From: Clostridia bacterium
Lineage (GTDB): Bacteria > Bacillota > Clostridia > Christensenellales > Aristaeellaceae
Length of the DNA stretch: 32,027 nucleotides
Direction of reading: 5' to 3'
Assembly (NCBI GenBank): GCA_030537395.1
Contig: JAUNMW010000014.1
Location: 1-32,027 of the forward strand
Shown: piece after piece, positions 6,137 to 13,453 of the stretch
Layout: each line of letters starts with the position of its first letter
How positions within the stretch are numbered: position 1 is the first letter of the stretch
The notes under the pieces: model-generated
Told to the model about the DNA's origin: nothing
The model's input: only the letters and a program-made list of their open reading frames with translations
Database searches by the model: none
Program-made: the position numbers and the translations under genes

Positions 6137-8560
6137 TTATTTGACCACCAGGTTCAGCAGCCGTCCGGGCACATAGATGCACTTGACGATCTGCTTATCG
6201 CCGATGAGGGCCTTCACGGCATCCAGCTTGGGCAGTTCTTCCTGAGCGGTTTCGCGGGTCATGGTTATGGGCACCATGAGCTTGCCCTTGACCTTGCCGT
6301 TGAGCTGCACGGCGATTTCCACTTCGTCCCGCACCAGGTATTTTTCATCGAACTTCGGCCAGGGCTGGGTGTAAACGGGTTCGCCGTAGCCCTGCTCCTG
6401 CCAGATTTCCTCGCAGATGTGGGGGGACACGGGGGAGAGCAGCAGCAGCAGCGCCTTGTATTCGCCGGGGGTGATGCTGCCCTTCTGATAGATTTCGTTC
6501 ACCAGCGTCATCATTTGGGCGATGGCGGTGTTGAACTTCATCTTTTCGTAGTCTTCGGTGACTTTCTTGATGGTCTGGTGCATGGACACCTTCAGATCGT
6601 CGCTGAAAGCGTCGGGACAGGGGTTGGGAGCGATCATTTCCTGCAAGCGCCACACGCGGTCCAGGAACTTGCGGCAGCCCCGGGCACCGTTGGTGCTCCA
6701 CGGAATGGCCTGGTCAAACGCGCCCATGAACATTTCGTACATGCGGAAAGCGTCCGCGCCGATTTCGGCGATGATTTCATCGGGGTTCACCACGTTGCCC
6801 CGGCTCTTGCTCATTTTTTCGCCGTCGCTGCCCAGAATCATGCCCTGCGCGGTGCGTTTGGCGTAAGGTTCAGGGGTGGGCACTTCGCCGATGTCGTACA
6901 GGAACCGGTGCCAGAACCGGGAATAAAGCAGATGGCGGGTCACATGCTCCATGCCGCCGTTGTACCAATCCACAGGCAGCCAGTATTTCAGCTCCTCGGG
7001 ATCGGCAAAGGCCTTGTCGTTATGGGGATCGCAGTAGCGCAGGAAGTACCAGCTGCTGCCGGCCCACTGGGGCATGGTATCGGTTTCCCGCTGCGCCGCC
7101 CCGCCGCACTTGGGGCAGGTGCAGTTCACAAAGCTTTCGATCCGGGCCAGGGGGGATTTGCCGTCGGTGCCGGGCTGGAAATCGTCGATTTCCGGCAGGC
7201 GCAGGGGCAGTTCTTCATAAGGCACGGCCACCACGCCGCACTTGGGGCAGTGAACCAGCGGAATGGGCTCGCCCCAGTAGCGCTGGCGGTTGAAGGCCCA
7301 ATCCTTCATCTTGTACTGGACGCCGGCCCGGCCGATACCCTTCTTTTCGATTTCCTCCAGCACCCGGGCGATGGAATCCTTCTTGTTGGTGTAGCCGTTC
7401 AGGAAGTCGGAATTGATCATTTCGCCGTCGCCAGTGTAGGCTTCCTGCTCGATGTCGCCGCCTTTGATCACCTGCACGATGGGAATATTGAATTTATGGG
7501 CAAATTCCCAGTCACGCTGGTCGTGGGCGGGCACAGCCATGATGGCCCCGGTGCCGTAGCCCATCATGACGTAGTCGGAAATGAAGATGGGCACCACCTT
7601 GCCGGTCAAGGGGTTCACAGCGGACAGGCCTTCGATCTTGAGGCCGGTCTTTTCCTTGGTCAGCTGGGTGCGCTCGAATTCGGTTTTCTTGGCGCATACA
7701 TCCCGGTAGGCCTCGATGTCCGCCATGTTCTTGATCTGGCCTGCGTACTTGTCGATGAGGGGGTGTTCCGGAGCCATGACCATGAAGGTGACGCCGAACA
7801 GGGTGTCCGGGCGGGTGGTGTAAATTTCCACCTTTTCATCGGTGCCTTCCAGCGGGAATTTCACGAACGCGCCGGTGGATTTGCCGATCCAGTTCACCTG
7901 CTGCTGCTTGATGTTTTCGGGGTAATCCACGGTTTCCAGGCCCTGGAGCAGCTTGTCCGCGTAAGCGGTGATGCGCAGATACCACACGTCCTTGGGCAAT
8001 TGGATCACGTCGCCGTGGCAGATATCGCACTTGCCGCCCTGGCTGTCCTCATTGGAAAGGACCACCTTGCAGGAGGGGCAGTAATTCACCAGGGCTTTGT
8101 CCCGGAACACCATGCCGTGTTCAAACAGCTTCAGGAAAATCCACTGGGTCCACTTATAATAATGGGGATCGGTGGTATCCACTTCCCGGCTGTAATCGAA
8201 GGAGAAGCCGATTTTTTTCAGCTGCTCCCGGAAATGATCCACGTTTTGCTTGGTCACGATGGCGGGATGAATGTTGTTTTTGATGGCGTAGTTTTCCGTG
8301 GGCAGGCCGAAAGCGTCCCAGCCGATGGGGAACAGCACGTTATAGCCCTGCATGCGGCGCATGCGGGAAATAATGTCCATGGCCGTGTTGGACCGGGGAT
8401 GGCCCACGTGCAGGCCGTGCCCGGAGGGATAAGGAAATTCGATCAGCCCGTAAAATTTCGGCTTGGTATGATCCTTGGATGCGGCAAAGGCCTGCTTATC
8501 GTCCCAGAATTTTTGCCATTTGGGTTCGATTTCGGCAGGTACATAGGGCTTGAGCGCCAT
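6137..8560 (-). CDS. leuS: Leucyl-tRNA synthetase, 807 aa
   Basis: Class I aminoacyl-tRNA synthetase charging tRNA-Leu in the cytoplasm. The start is ATG 8560 after GAAGGAGG; an in-frame upstream ATG at 8581 would place that ribosome binding site inside the gene. Visible hallmarks are the ATP-binding HVGH (residues 51-54, in PYPSGHGLHVGHP), the zinc-finger cysteines CPSC...CDIC (about 162-183), the editing (CP1) domain with TTRPDTLFGVTFMV and GTGAIMAVPAHDQRDWEFA, and KMSKS (about 581-585) in GEKMSKSRGNVVNPDEI. The anticodon-binding and C-terminal domains are complete, and the length is normal for bacterial LeuRS. It is transcribed from its own sigma-A promoter with a short leader and has no T-box of its own, whereas the operon just downstream does. 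Confidence 0.98.
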   Translation of the reverse strand: MALKPYVPAEIEPKWQKFWDDKQAFAASKDHTKPKFYGLIEFPYPSGHGLHVGHPRSNTAMDIISRMRRMQGYNVLFPIGWDAFGLPTENYAIKNNIHPAIVTKQNVDHFREQLKKIGFSFDYSREVDTTDPHYYKWTQWIFLKLFEHGMVFRDKALVNYCPSCKVVLSNEDSQGGKCDICHGDVIQLPKDVWYLRITAYADKLLQGLETVDYPENIKQQQVNWIGKSTGAFVKFPLEGTDEKVEIYTTRPDTLFGVTFMVMAPEHPLIDKYAGQIKNMADIEAYRDVCAKKTEFERTQLTKEKTGLKIEGLSAVNPLTGKVVPIFISDYVMMGYGTGAIMAVPAHDQRDWEFAHKFNIPIVQVIKGGDIEQEAYTGDGEMINSDFLNGYTNKKDSIARVLEEIEKKGIGRAGVQYKMKDWAFNRQRYWGEPIPLVHCPKCGVVAVPYEELPLRLPEIDDFQPGTDGKSPLARIESFVNCTCPKCGGAAQRETDTMPQWAGSSWYFLRYCDPHNDKAFADPEELKYWLPVDWYNGGMEHVTRHLLYSRFWHRFLYDIGEVPTPEPYAKRTAQGMILGSDGEKMSKSRGNVVNPDEIIAEIGADAFRMYEMFMGAFDQAIPWSTNGARGCRKFLDRVWRLQEMIAPNPCPDAFSDDLKVSMHQTIKKVTEDYEKMKFNTAIAQMMTLVNEIYQKGSITPGEYKALLLLLSPVSPHICEEIWQEQGYGEPVYTQPWPKFDEKYLVRDEVEIAVQLNGKVKGKLMVPITMTRETAQEELPKLDAVKALIGDKQIVKCIYVPGRLLNLVVK

Positions 8561-8594
8561 AAAAAAGCCTCCTTCACTCATTGCGGATTTTTAC

Positions 8595-8623
8595 ATTATA
8601 GCCAGAAATGCAGATTTTGTAAA
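8595..8623 (-). promoter_or_regulatory. leuS promoter
   Basis: Minus strand TTTACA (8623-8618), 17-bp spacer, TATAAT (8600-8595). The predicted start near 8588 leaves a leader of about 28 nt before the leuS ATG, too short for a T-box. Confidence 0.85.
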
Positions 8624-8680
8624 GGGCTTCAGGACGGACTTTCTGCTGAAATAGAGTGAAAATGTTCGCAAAAGAAGGAA

Positions 8681-8745
8681 GAAACAGAGAACAGAGTCAA
8701 GAATTGAAAGTTTAGATGAGCGTACATAGTTCAGAGTACTTTGTT
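8681..8745. repeat. Degenerate 7-bp-unit repeat region
   Basis: Contains AGAGAAC-AGAGTCA (8686-8699) and TAGTTC-AGAGTAC (8727-8739), units matching those in the element at 14797-14971. The arms AAACAGAGAAC and GTACTTTGTTT are roughly inverted (9 of 11). It looks like a decayed member of the same repeat type; the call is tentative. Confidence 0.4.
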
Positions 8746-8764
8746 TTAGAGTTGATTCCCAAGC

Positions 8765-8797
8765 CAAAAGGGCTTCCCACGCGGAGAAGCCCTTTTG
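8765..8797. terminator. Bidirectional-type terminator after the aldo/keto reductase gene
   Basis: Perfect 12-bp arms (CAAAAGGGCTTC at 8765-8776 and GAAGCCCTTTTG at 8786-8797) with a 9-nt loop, starting 15 bp after the stop at 8812. On the minus strand the stem ends in a TTTT run, giving a modest intrinsic terminator separating this gene from leuS. Confidence 0.7.
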
Positions 8798-8811
8798 AAT
8801 TGGAAAGATTA

Positions 8812-9963
8812 TCAGCCCTTCGTGCTGGCCCGGTATTCCTTGTCGATGGTCTGCAGCCAATCGATGATGGAAAGATGCTGGGGGCAGGCGGCTTCGCAGG
8901 CGCCGCACTGGACGCACTGGGAAGCATCGAAGCCCTTTTCGATCAGATCGGCGTAGCGATGGGTAAAGCGGCCGGGCTGATCGAACATTTTGGCGGAATT
9001 GTAGGCCTGGAAAATATCCGGGATATGCACGCCCTGGGGGCAGGGCTGACAGTATTCGCATCCGGTGCACTTGACGGGCATGCGGGACAGATAGGCCTGC
9101 TTGAGTTCCTTGGCGAACTTCCGATCCTCTTCGCTCATGCCGTTTACGGTGAGGGTATCGAAAATGCGCAGGTTGTCTTCCAACTGTTCCGGGGTGCTCA
9201 TGCCGCTCAGAATGGTGGCTACCTCGGGATAATCGGCAATGTAGGCGAAGGCCCATTCCACGGGGCTGCGCTTATGGGGGTTCTGCTCCATCAGGTCCCG
9301 TACATTCTGGGGCGGATTGGCCAGCGCGCCGCCCCGCAGGGGCTCCATGATCACCAGGGGCACGCCGCATTTGCCCGCTTCTCTCAGGCCCTTTTCGCCG
9401 GCCTGTTCTTCATCGTCCAGGTAATTGAACTGGATCTGGGCCATGCCCCAATTGTCGTAAGCGTGCAGGATACGCAGGAAGGTATCGTGATCGTCATGAA
9501 AGGAAAAGCCGGGTCGTTTGATACGGCCGTCTTTTACCGCCTGGCCCAGGAAATCCTTGTAATGGAAGGCTTCCATTTTGTCCATCCGGTCCTTGTTCAT
9601 GGCATGGAGCAGATAAAAATCCACATAGGGCACGTCCAGCTTTTTCAGCTGTTCGTCCAGGAGGCGGTTCATGTCCTTTTCTTCGTTTACGGCCCAAATG
9701 GGCAGCTTGGTGGTCAGGGTCACTTTTTCCCGATAGCCGTCCTTCAGGGCCTTTCCCACCACGATTTCGCTTTCGCCGCCGTGATAAGGATAAGCGGTGT
9801 CCACATAATTGATGCCGCTGTCAATGCCGTGGCGGATCATGGCAATCGCCACGTCCCGGTCGATCACCGTTTTGTCTTCTTCTTTTTTCGTGGGCAGCCG
9901 CATGCAGCCAAAACCCAAACGGGAAACATCAAAACCGTGCTTGCCGAAAGGTACATATTGCAT
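8812..9963 (-). CDS. Aldo/keto reductase with C-terminal 4Fe-4S ferredoxin domain, 383 aa
   Basis: ATG 9963 follows AAAGGAGG; the longer frame upstream runs into the leader dyad. Residues 1-285 form an aldo/keto reductase barrel with the tetrad Asp55, Tyr58, Lys86 and His120 (NYVDTAYPYHGGES, LTTKLP, YLLHAMN). The C-terminal part carries two ferredoxin motifs: Cys299-302-305-308 (CTGCEYCQPCPQGVHIPDIF) and Cys350-353-356-360 (CVQCGACEAACPQHLSI). Such Fe-S-containing members are common in anaerobic Clostridia; the substrate is unknown, and electron transfer to or from ferredoxin is inferred. It is divergent from the ECF sigma gene, has its own promoter and a strong dyad between promoter and ribosome binding site, and ends at a hairpin terminator, so it appears monocistronic. 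Confidence 0.93.
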   Translation of the reverse strand: MQYVPFGKHGFDVSRLGFGCMRLPTKKEEDKTVIDRDVAIAMIRHGIDSGINYVDTAYPYHGGESEIVVGKALKDGYREKVTLTTKLPIWAVNEEKDMNRLLDEQLKKLDVPYVDFYLLHAMNKDRMDKMEAFHYKDFLGQAVKDGRIKRPGFSFHDDHDTFLRILHAYDNWGMAQIQFNYLDDEEQAGEKGLREAGKCGVPLVIMEPLRGGALANPPQNVRDLMEQNPHKRSPVEWAFAYIADYPEVATILSGMSTPEQLEDNLRIFDTLTVNGMSEEDRKFAKELKQAYLSRMPVKCTGCEYCQPCPQGVHIPDIFQAYNSAKMFDQPGRFTHRYADLIEKGFDASQCVQCGACEAACPQHLSIIDWLQTIDKEYRASTKG

Positions 9964-9983
9964 ACTTAGTTTCCTCCTTTGCT

Positions 9984-10014
9984 CGCGGTTGTGGAATGGC
10001 ATTCCCAAACCGCG
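9984..10014 (-). promoter_or_regulatory. 31-bp dyad in the aldo/keto reductase leader
   Basis: Perfectly centred at 9999: outer arms CGCGGTT / AACCGCG and inner arms GGAATG / CATTCC, so 13 of 15 pairs match. It lies between the predicted transcription start (about 10029) and the GGAGG (near 9975). It could be a repressor operator or an RNA hairpin close to the ribosome binding site. Confidence 0.6.
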
Positions 10015-10035
10015 GTGGAATTCTTTTCAAAATAT

Positions 10036-10064
10036 AGTATAATGGAAATGGCGAAATTTGTCCA
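10036..10064 (-). promoter_or_regulatory. Promoter of the aldo/keto reductase gene
   Basis: Minus strand TGGACA (10064-10059), 17-bp spacer, TATACT (10041-10036), each one base off consensus. It leads into the dyad at 9984-10014 and then the gene. Confidence 0.7.
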
Positions 10065-10110
10065 TGATATATTACCAAATACAGGAAAACAAATTTTCTT
10101 TTTCGTTTTT

Positions 10111-10140
10111 GTGACGAATCCGTGCCCTGTTCCGTCTAAT
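10111..10140 (+). promoter_or_regulatory. ECF-type promoter of the sigma/anti-sigma operon
   Basis: TTTTTGTGACGAAT around 10111-10116 and CGTCTAAT at 10133-10140, 16 bp apart. A CGTC-containing -10 is typical of ECF sigma factors, and this block sits just upstream of an ECF sigma gene, so autoregulation is the simplest reading. Confidence 0.6.
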
Positions 10141-10169
10141 AGGTGTAACGCGTTGCGAGAGGTGATGAA

Positions 10170-10625
10170 ATGGACAAGGATTTCTTCGTGCAGGAGATCG
10201 AGCGGAACAGCGATAAACTGTTTCGGGTGGCTTACGCGCTGCTGAGGAATCCGGAGGACTGCCGGGATGCTTTGCAGGAAACGGCCTTGAAGGCCTGGGA
10301 AAAGCGGCACACCCTTCGGGAAACGCAATACTTTGCCACTTGGATCACCCGCATTTGCATCAATTGCTGCCATGATCTGCAAAGAAGGCGGAAGGGAACC
10401 GTGCCTCTGGAGGCGGTGGCGGAGCCTTTTGCCGATCCGCCGGACCGGACCCTGGCCCTGGCCTTAAGGAGCCTGCCGGAAAAGCTGAGGCTCCCCCTGA
10501 TATTGCAGTGCACGGAGGGCATGAGCTACACCGAAATCGCCCGTACCCTGCGCATCACGGAATCCGCTGTCCGCGGCCGCATTCACCGGGCCAAGGAACA
10601 ATTGAGAAAGGAGCTGGAGGCATGA
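10170..10625 (+). CDS. ECF-family RNA polymerase sigma factor, 151 aa
   Basis: ATG 10170 follows GAGAGGTGATGAA. Region 2 is at residues about 5-65 (LFRVAYALLRNPEDCRDALQ, KAWEKRHTLRE, FATWITRICINCCHDLQRR), the part that binds the -10 element and core polymerase. Region 4 is at about 95-150 (LRSLPEKLRLPLILQC, GMSYTEIARTLRITESAVRG, RIHRAKEQLRKEL), a helix-turn-helix that reads the -35. There is no extra C-terminal sensory domain, so control should come from the overlapping downstream membrane protein (ATGA overlap). The signal it responds to cannot be told from sequence. Its own promoter has an ECF look, suggesting positive autoregulation. Confidence 0.95.
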   Translation: MDKDFFVQEIERNSDKLFRVAYALLRNPEDCRDALQETALKAWEKRHTLRETQYFATWITRICINCCHDLQRRRKGTVPLEAVAEPFADPPDRTLALALRSLPEKLRLPLILQCTEGMSYTEIARTLRITESAVRGRIHRAKEQLRKELEA

Positions 10626-11779
10626 ACAAAAGGGACATGGAAAACCTGAACCTGCAAAACGCGTTCCCTGAAATGCCGCAGGACTGCCGCGACGCGCTGC
10701 TGCGGGCCGCCCGCTCCGTGAAGGAGGAAAAGAACGTGAAATACGTGCGCTTTACATTCAAAACGGCGCTGATCGCCGCGCTGCTGATCATCGCCATGAC
10801 TGCCGTAGCCCTGGCCGCCTCGGGGGTGCTGGGCTGGAGCGATTTCCTGGGGGCCCATTTCGGCGAGCATGTGGTGCCCAGCACGGCTGTGAACGCCATG
10901 AACCTGGAAGAAAAGAAAAGCTATGAGGTGGGCCCTCTGACCTTCACCGTAACCCAGCTCATGTGCGATGGGCACATTGCCGTCAGCACTACGGATATCC
11001 GCACCGCCGACGGCAGCCCTGCCCTCCTGACCAGCGAACCCTACGATCCCATCGGCGCTTGGGGCGACGTTTCCGCAGCCGTGGCCCGCCGCCTGGGGGT
11101 GGACCCCAGCCTGACGTGGATCGAAGCCGCCAAGAAGCTGGGTTTGCCTCTGTACAATGTGCGGGCCAGCCTGGAAACCGATTTGGCGGGTTCCGGCATG
11201 GAGGACCCTTTGTGGGATGAAAACAACAATATCAGCTATTTCAGCATGGCGTATCTGGAGCTTGGAAAACCGGAAGGAACGCTGAAAGGCGAACTTTTCC
11301 TGCGGGTGGCCCTCATCGATCCGGAAACCGGCGAAGAAGTGGAAGCTGAAAGGGCGGTCAGGCGTGAAAAAATCGAGATCCCCGTTTCGGAAACTTTAGA
11401 AGAAAAAGTGTTCCGGCCTGAAACGCCCTTCGCCCTTCAGGGAATGGCCCTCAACACCGTGTATGCCGAGCATACCGTAGCCGGGCTGTACCTGACCGCC
11501 GAATGGACGGTGGAGGAGGAGGTTCAAAAAGCCTGTGCAGACGAAAACAGCCGTCAGGATTGGCTGTTTGAAGTCAATCCTGACGCTGAAAACGTGGGAT
11601 GGCACGACGAAACCGGACAGCCCTATCCCATTGGCATGAGCCTGTCCGGTTCCTTGGACGTTGATCAGTGGCCCAATGTGCTGATTGGCGATATGATTTC
11701 TGTGGAAACGATGCCCCATACGCTGACCATGATTTGCGGCGAACAAGAGATTGTTTTGAAACAAGAGAACACCAAGTAA
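10622..11779 (+). CDS. Membrane-anchored anti-sigma-like protein (DUF4179-like), 385 aa
   Basis: The ATG at 10622 overlaps the sigma stop (ATGA); an upstream in-frame start at 10508 lies inside the sigma gene and is rejected. Residues 1-45 are a short cytoplasmic segment (ENLNLQNAFPEMPQDCRDAL), one membrane helix spans about 48-68 (ALIAALLIIAMTAVALAASG), and about 315 residues lie outside the cell. There is no zinc-binding HxxxCxxC motif, so it is not a ZAS-type anti-sigma. The layout matches the sigma-partner proteins of Bacillota ECF operons in which a small N-terminal region binds the sigma factor and a large outer domain senses the envelope. The role is inferred from operon position and topology rather than from a clear anti-sigma motif. 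Confidence 0.8.
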   Translation: MNKRDMENLNLQNAFPEMPQDCRDALLRAARSVKEEKNVKYVRFTFKTALIAALLIIAMTAVALAASGVLGWSDFLGAHFGEHVVPSTAVNAMNLEEKKSYEVGPLTFTVTQLMCDGHIAVSTTDIRTADGSPALLTSEPYDPIGAWGDVSAAVARRLGVDPSLTWIEAAKKLGLPLYNVRASLETDLAGSGMEDPLWDENNNISYFSMAYLELGKPEGTLKGELFLRVALIDPETGEEVEAERAVRREKIEIPVSETLEEKVFRPETPFALQGMALNTVYAEHTVAGLYLTAEWTVEEEVQKACADENSRQDWLFEVNPDAENVGWHDETGQPYPIGMSLSGSLDVDQWPNVLIGDMISVETMPHTLTMICGEQEIVLKQENTK

Positions 11780-11793
11780 TCCCCTATGATCAC

Positions 11794-11826
11794 GCGCCGT
11801 CGGACAATTCGCCCGGCGGCGCTTTT
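11794..11826 (+). terminator. Terminator after the sigma/anti-sigma operon
   Basis: GCGCCG (11794-11799) pairs with CGGCGC (11817-11822), with partial pairing continuing inward (TCGG/CCCG), followed by TTTT. It begins 15 bp after the stop codon. Confidence 0.65.
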
Positions 11827-11931
11827 GGACGGAAGGAAAAATGACGCGGCTAGATTTCTTATCATTGCCCAGGAATCGGTTTTCATTCGTGACCGGATTA
11901 TTTGCCGAAAATCATCAGAAAGAGCATGCTT

Positions 11932-11961
11932 TTTGCGTGGAAAACGCAAAGAATCTATGAT
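11932..11961 (+). promoter_or_regulatory. Candidate promoter with overlapping operator for the MFS gene
   Basis: TTGCGT (11933-11938), 17-bp spacer, TATGAT (11956-11961). A perfect 7-bp dyad TTTGCGT / ACGCAAA with a 5-bp centre (11932-11950) covers the -35 and half the spacer, the usual place for a repressor site. About 100 nt of leader follow before the gene. Confidence 0.5.
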
Positions 11962-12070
11962 ATTATTAGCTGGTACATGTTATTCTGTATTTTGGTGTGT
12001 CTGACAAAGCAGCGATATCGGGTTTCCAGCTCGGAAGATAAGCATTTTTACATGGGAAGAAGATGCGTTC

Positions 12071-13288
12071 ATGGAAAAGAAAAAGATACAATTTCAGCTC
12101 TCTTTCACGGAATTCATCTATAACGGCTGCTTCGCGGCGGCCAATTTTCTGTCCGTTTTTCTGGAGGCCATCGGCTTTTCGGCGGGCCAAATGGGGCTGA
12201 TCTCTTCGCTGATCAGCGGCATGGGCATTATTTCCCAGCCCACCTGGGGCGTGATATCGGACCGGGTCCGGTCCGTGAAGCGCTGCTTTATGCTGTGCAT
12301 GGTGGGCACTGCCGTGTGTGCTGCCATGGTATCCTTCCTGGCCCAAGGCATGGGCTTCTGGGCCTATGCGCTGATTGCCGCGCTGCTGGCCATGTGCTTT
12401 TTCTTTCATCCCTCCAATTTGATGATGGAGCTGTGGTTGGTCCGGGTGAATGAAAATCCGCTGCTGAAAATTCCCTACGGTACGGTGCGAAGCTGGGCGT
12501 CCATTGGGTATGCGTTTTTCAATCTTCTGTTCGTTCCCATATTCCAGGCTATATCGGTGAAAAATATCTATTTTTTCCTGGCTGGGTTCGCGGGGATTTC
12601 CTTCTTCCTGGCAGGCCGTATTCCCGCGGAAAGCGAAGGAGAGAGCCGCACCCGGGAAAAGCAGCGGCTTCGGGATATGCCGTTCCGCTCCATCCTGAAT
12701 TATTGGGTGGCCGGTTACATCATTTTTGAAGTGCTGTACCAGATCCCCTTTTCCTGGCGGGTAACGTACATGGTGTTTGCCCTGAAGGAATTTGGGGCGG
12801 ATATCAGCCTGTACGGGGCGCTGATGTTTTTGGCGGGCATCTGCGAGGTGCCCATGCTGCTTTTGATCAAGCGTTTTTCCGTCCGCAGCGGTCTGGCCCG
12901 GCCATTGCTTCTGAGCGTGCTGCTGCTTTCCCTGGAGCATGGCCTGTACGCCTTCGGCCATTCGCTTGCGATCCTGTTTGCCGCGCAGCTGCTTCGGGGC
13001 TTTTCCTACGCTCTGTACGTGGCTTGCCGTCACCAGTATGTGTACAAGCTGGCCCCGGAGGGCATGGAGGGCAGCACCCAGGCCATCGTGAACGCCGTCA
13101 GCGCTACGGTGAATTTCCTGGCCGCGGCGGCGGGAGGCTTTCTGCTGGAGGCTTTGGGTACCCGCAGCTTTTTTGCCCTGCTCTGCGGGATGCAGCTTTT
13201 CTCCGGCGTTTTCTTCCTGGCAAGTCATTGTGTGGGCGTAAAAATCCTGCACCGCCCGCTCAAGGACGGGCAATGCAGGCTTCTATGA
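12071..13288 (+). CDS. MFS transporter of the HcaT/MFS_1-like type, 405 aa
   Basis: About 12 hydrophobic segments. The N-terminal half shows the family layout: FTEFIYNGCFAAANFLSVFL, GQMGLISSLISGMGIISQPT, the loop DRVRSVKR after helix 2, and PYGTVRSWASIGYAF in helix 5, which resembles the YGKVRLWGS stretch of 3-phenylpropionate transporter HcaT. These are proton-driven sugar, nucleoside or aromatic-acid carriers; the substrate cannot be assigned. The start at 12071 is preceded by only a weak GGAAGAAG, but it is the only sensible start for the first membrane helix. It is a single-gene unit with its own candidate promoter, convergent with the polysaccharide operon. Confidence 0.88.
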   Translation: MEKKKIQFQLSFTEFIYNGCFAAANFLSVFLEAIGFSAGQMGLISSLISGMGIISQPTWGVISDRVRSVKRCFMLCMVGTAVCAAMVSFLAQGMGFWAYALIAALLAMCFFFHPSNLMMELWLVRVNENPLLKIPYGTVRSWASIGYAFFNLLFVPIFQAISVKNIYFFLAGFAGISFFLAGRIPAESEGESRTREKQRLRDMPFRSILNYWVAGYIIFEVLYQIPFSWRVTYMVFALKEFGADISLYGALMFLAGICEVPMLLLIKRFSVRSGLARPLLLSVLLLSLEHGLYAFGHSLAILFAAQLLRGFSYALYVACRHQYVYKLAPEGMEGSTQAIVNAVSATVNFLAAAAGGFLLEALGTRSFFALLCGMQLFSGVFFLASHCVGVKILHRPLKDGQCRLL

Positions 13289-13453
13289 TACTTTTCTGTT
13301 TTTATATTGAACGATTCTGTTTTTTTCGTCAAAGCCTATTCTCTTATTCACATGCGATGACAAAAACCATCATTGTATTTTACCGATCATGGCGCAATAC
13401 GTATGAATTGAAGAATGAAATGATGCTTAAACGCTGTTTCCATCCCAAGTCTT

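Noticed and set aside
6419..8659. 746-codon plus-strand open frame opposite leuS
   Set aside because: Antisense shadow of a certain housekeeping gene; composition bias only.
11966..13273. 435-codon minus-strand open frame opposite the MFS gene
   Set aside because: Gln/His/Arg-rich shadow without membrane helices or motifs, while the plus strand encodes a clear transporter.
13256..13453. Terminator between the convergent MFS and FrhB-type genes
   Set aside because: A short GCCCG/CGGGC hairpin lies within the MFS 3' end but no T-tract follows at the right distance; nothing firm seen in the AT-rich gap.
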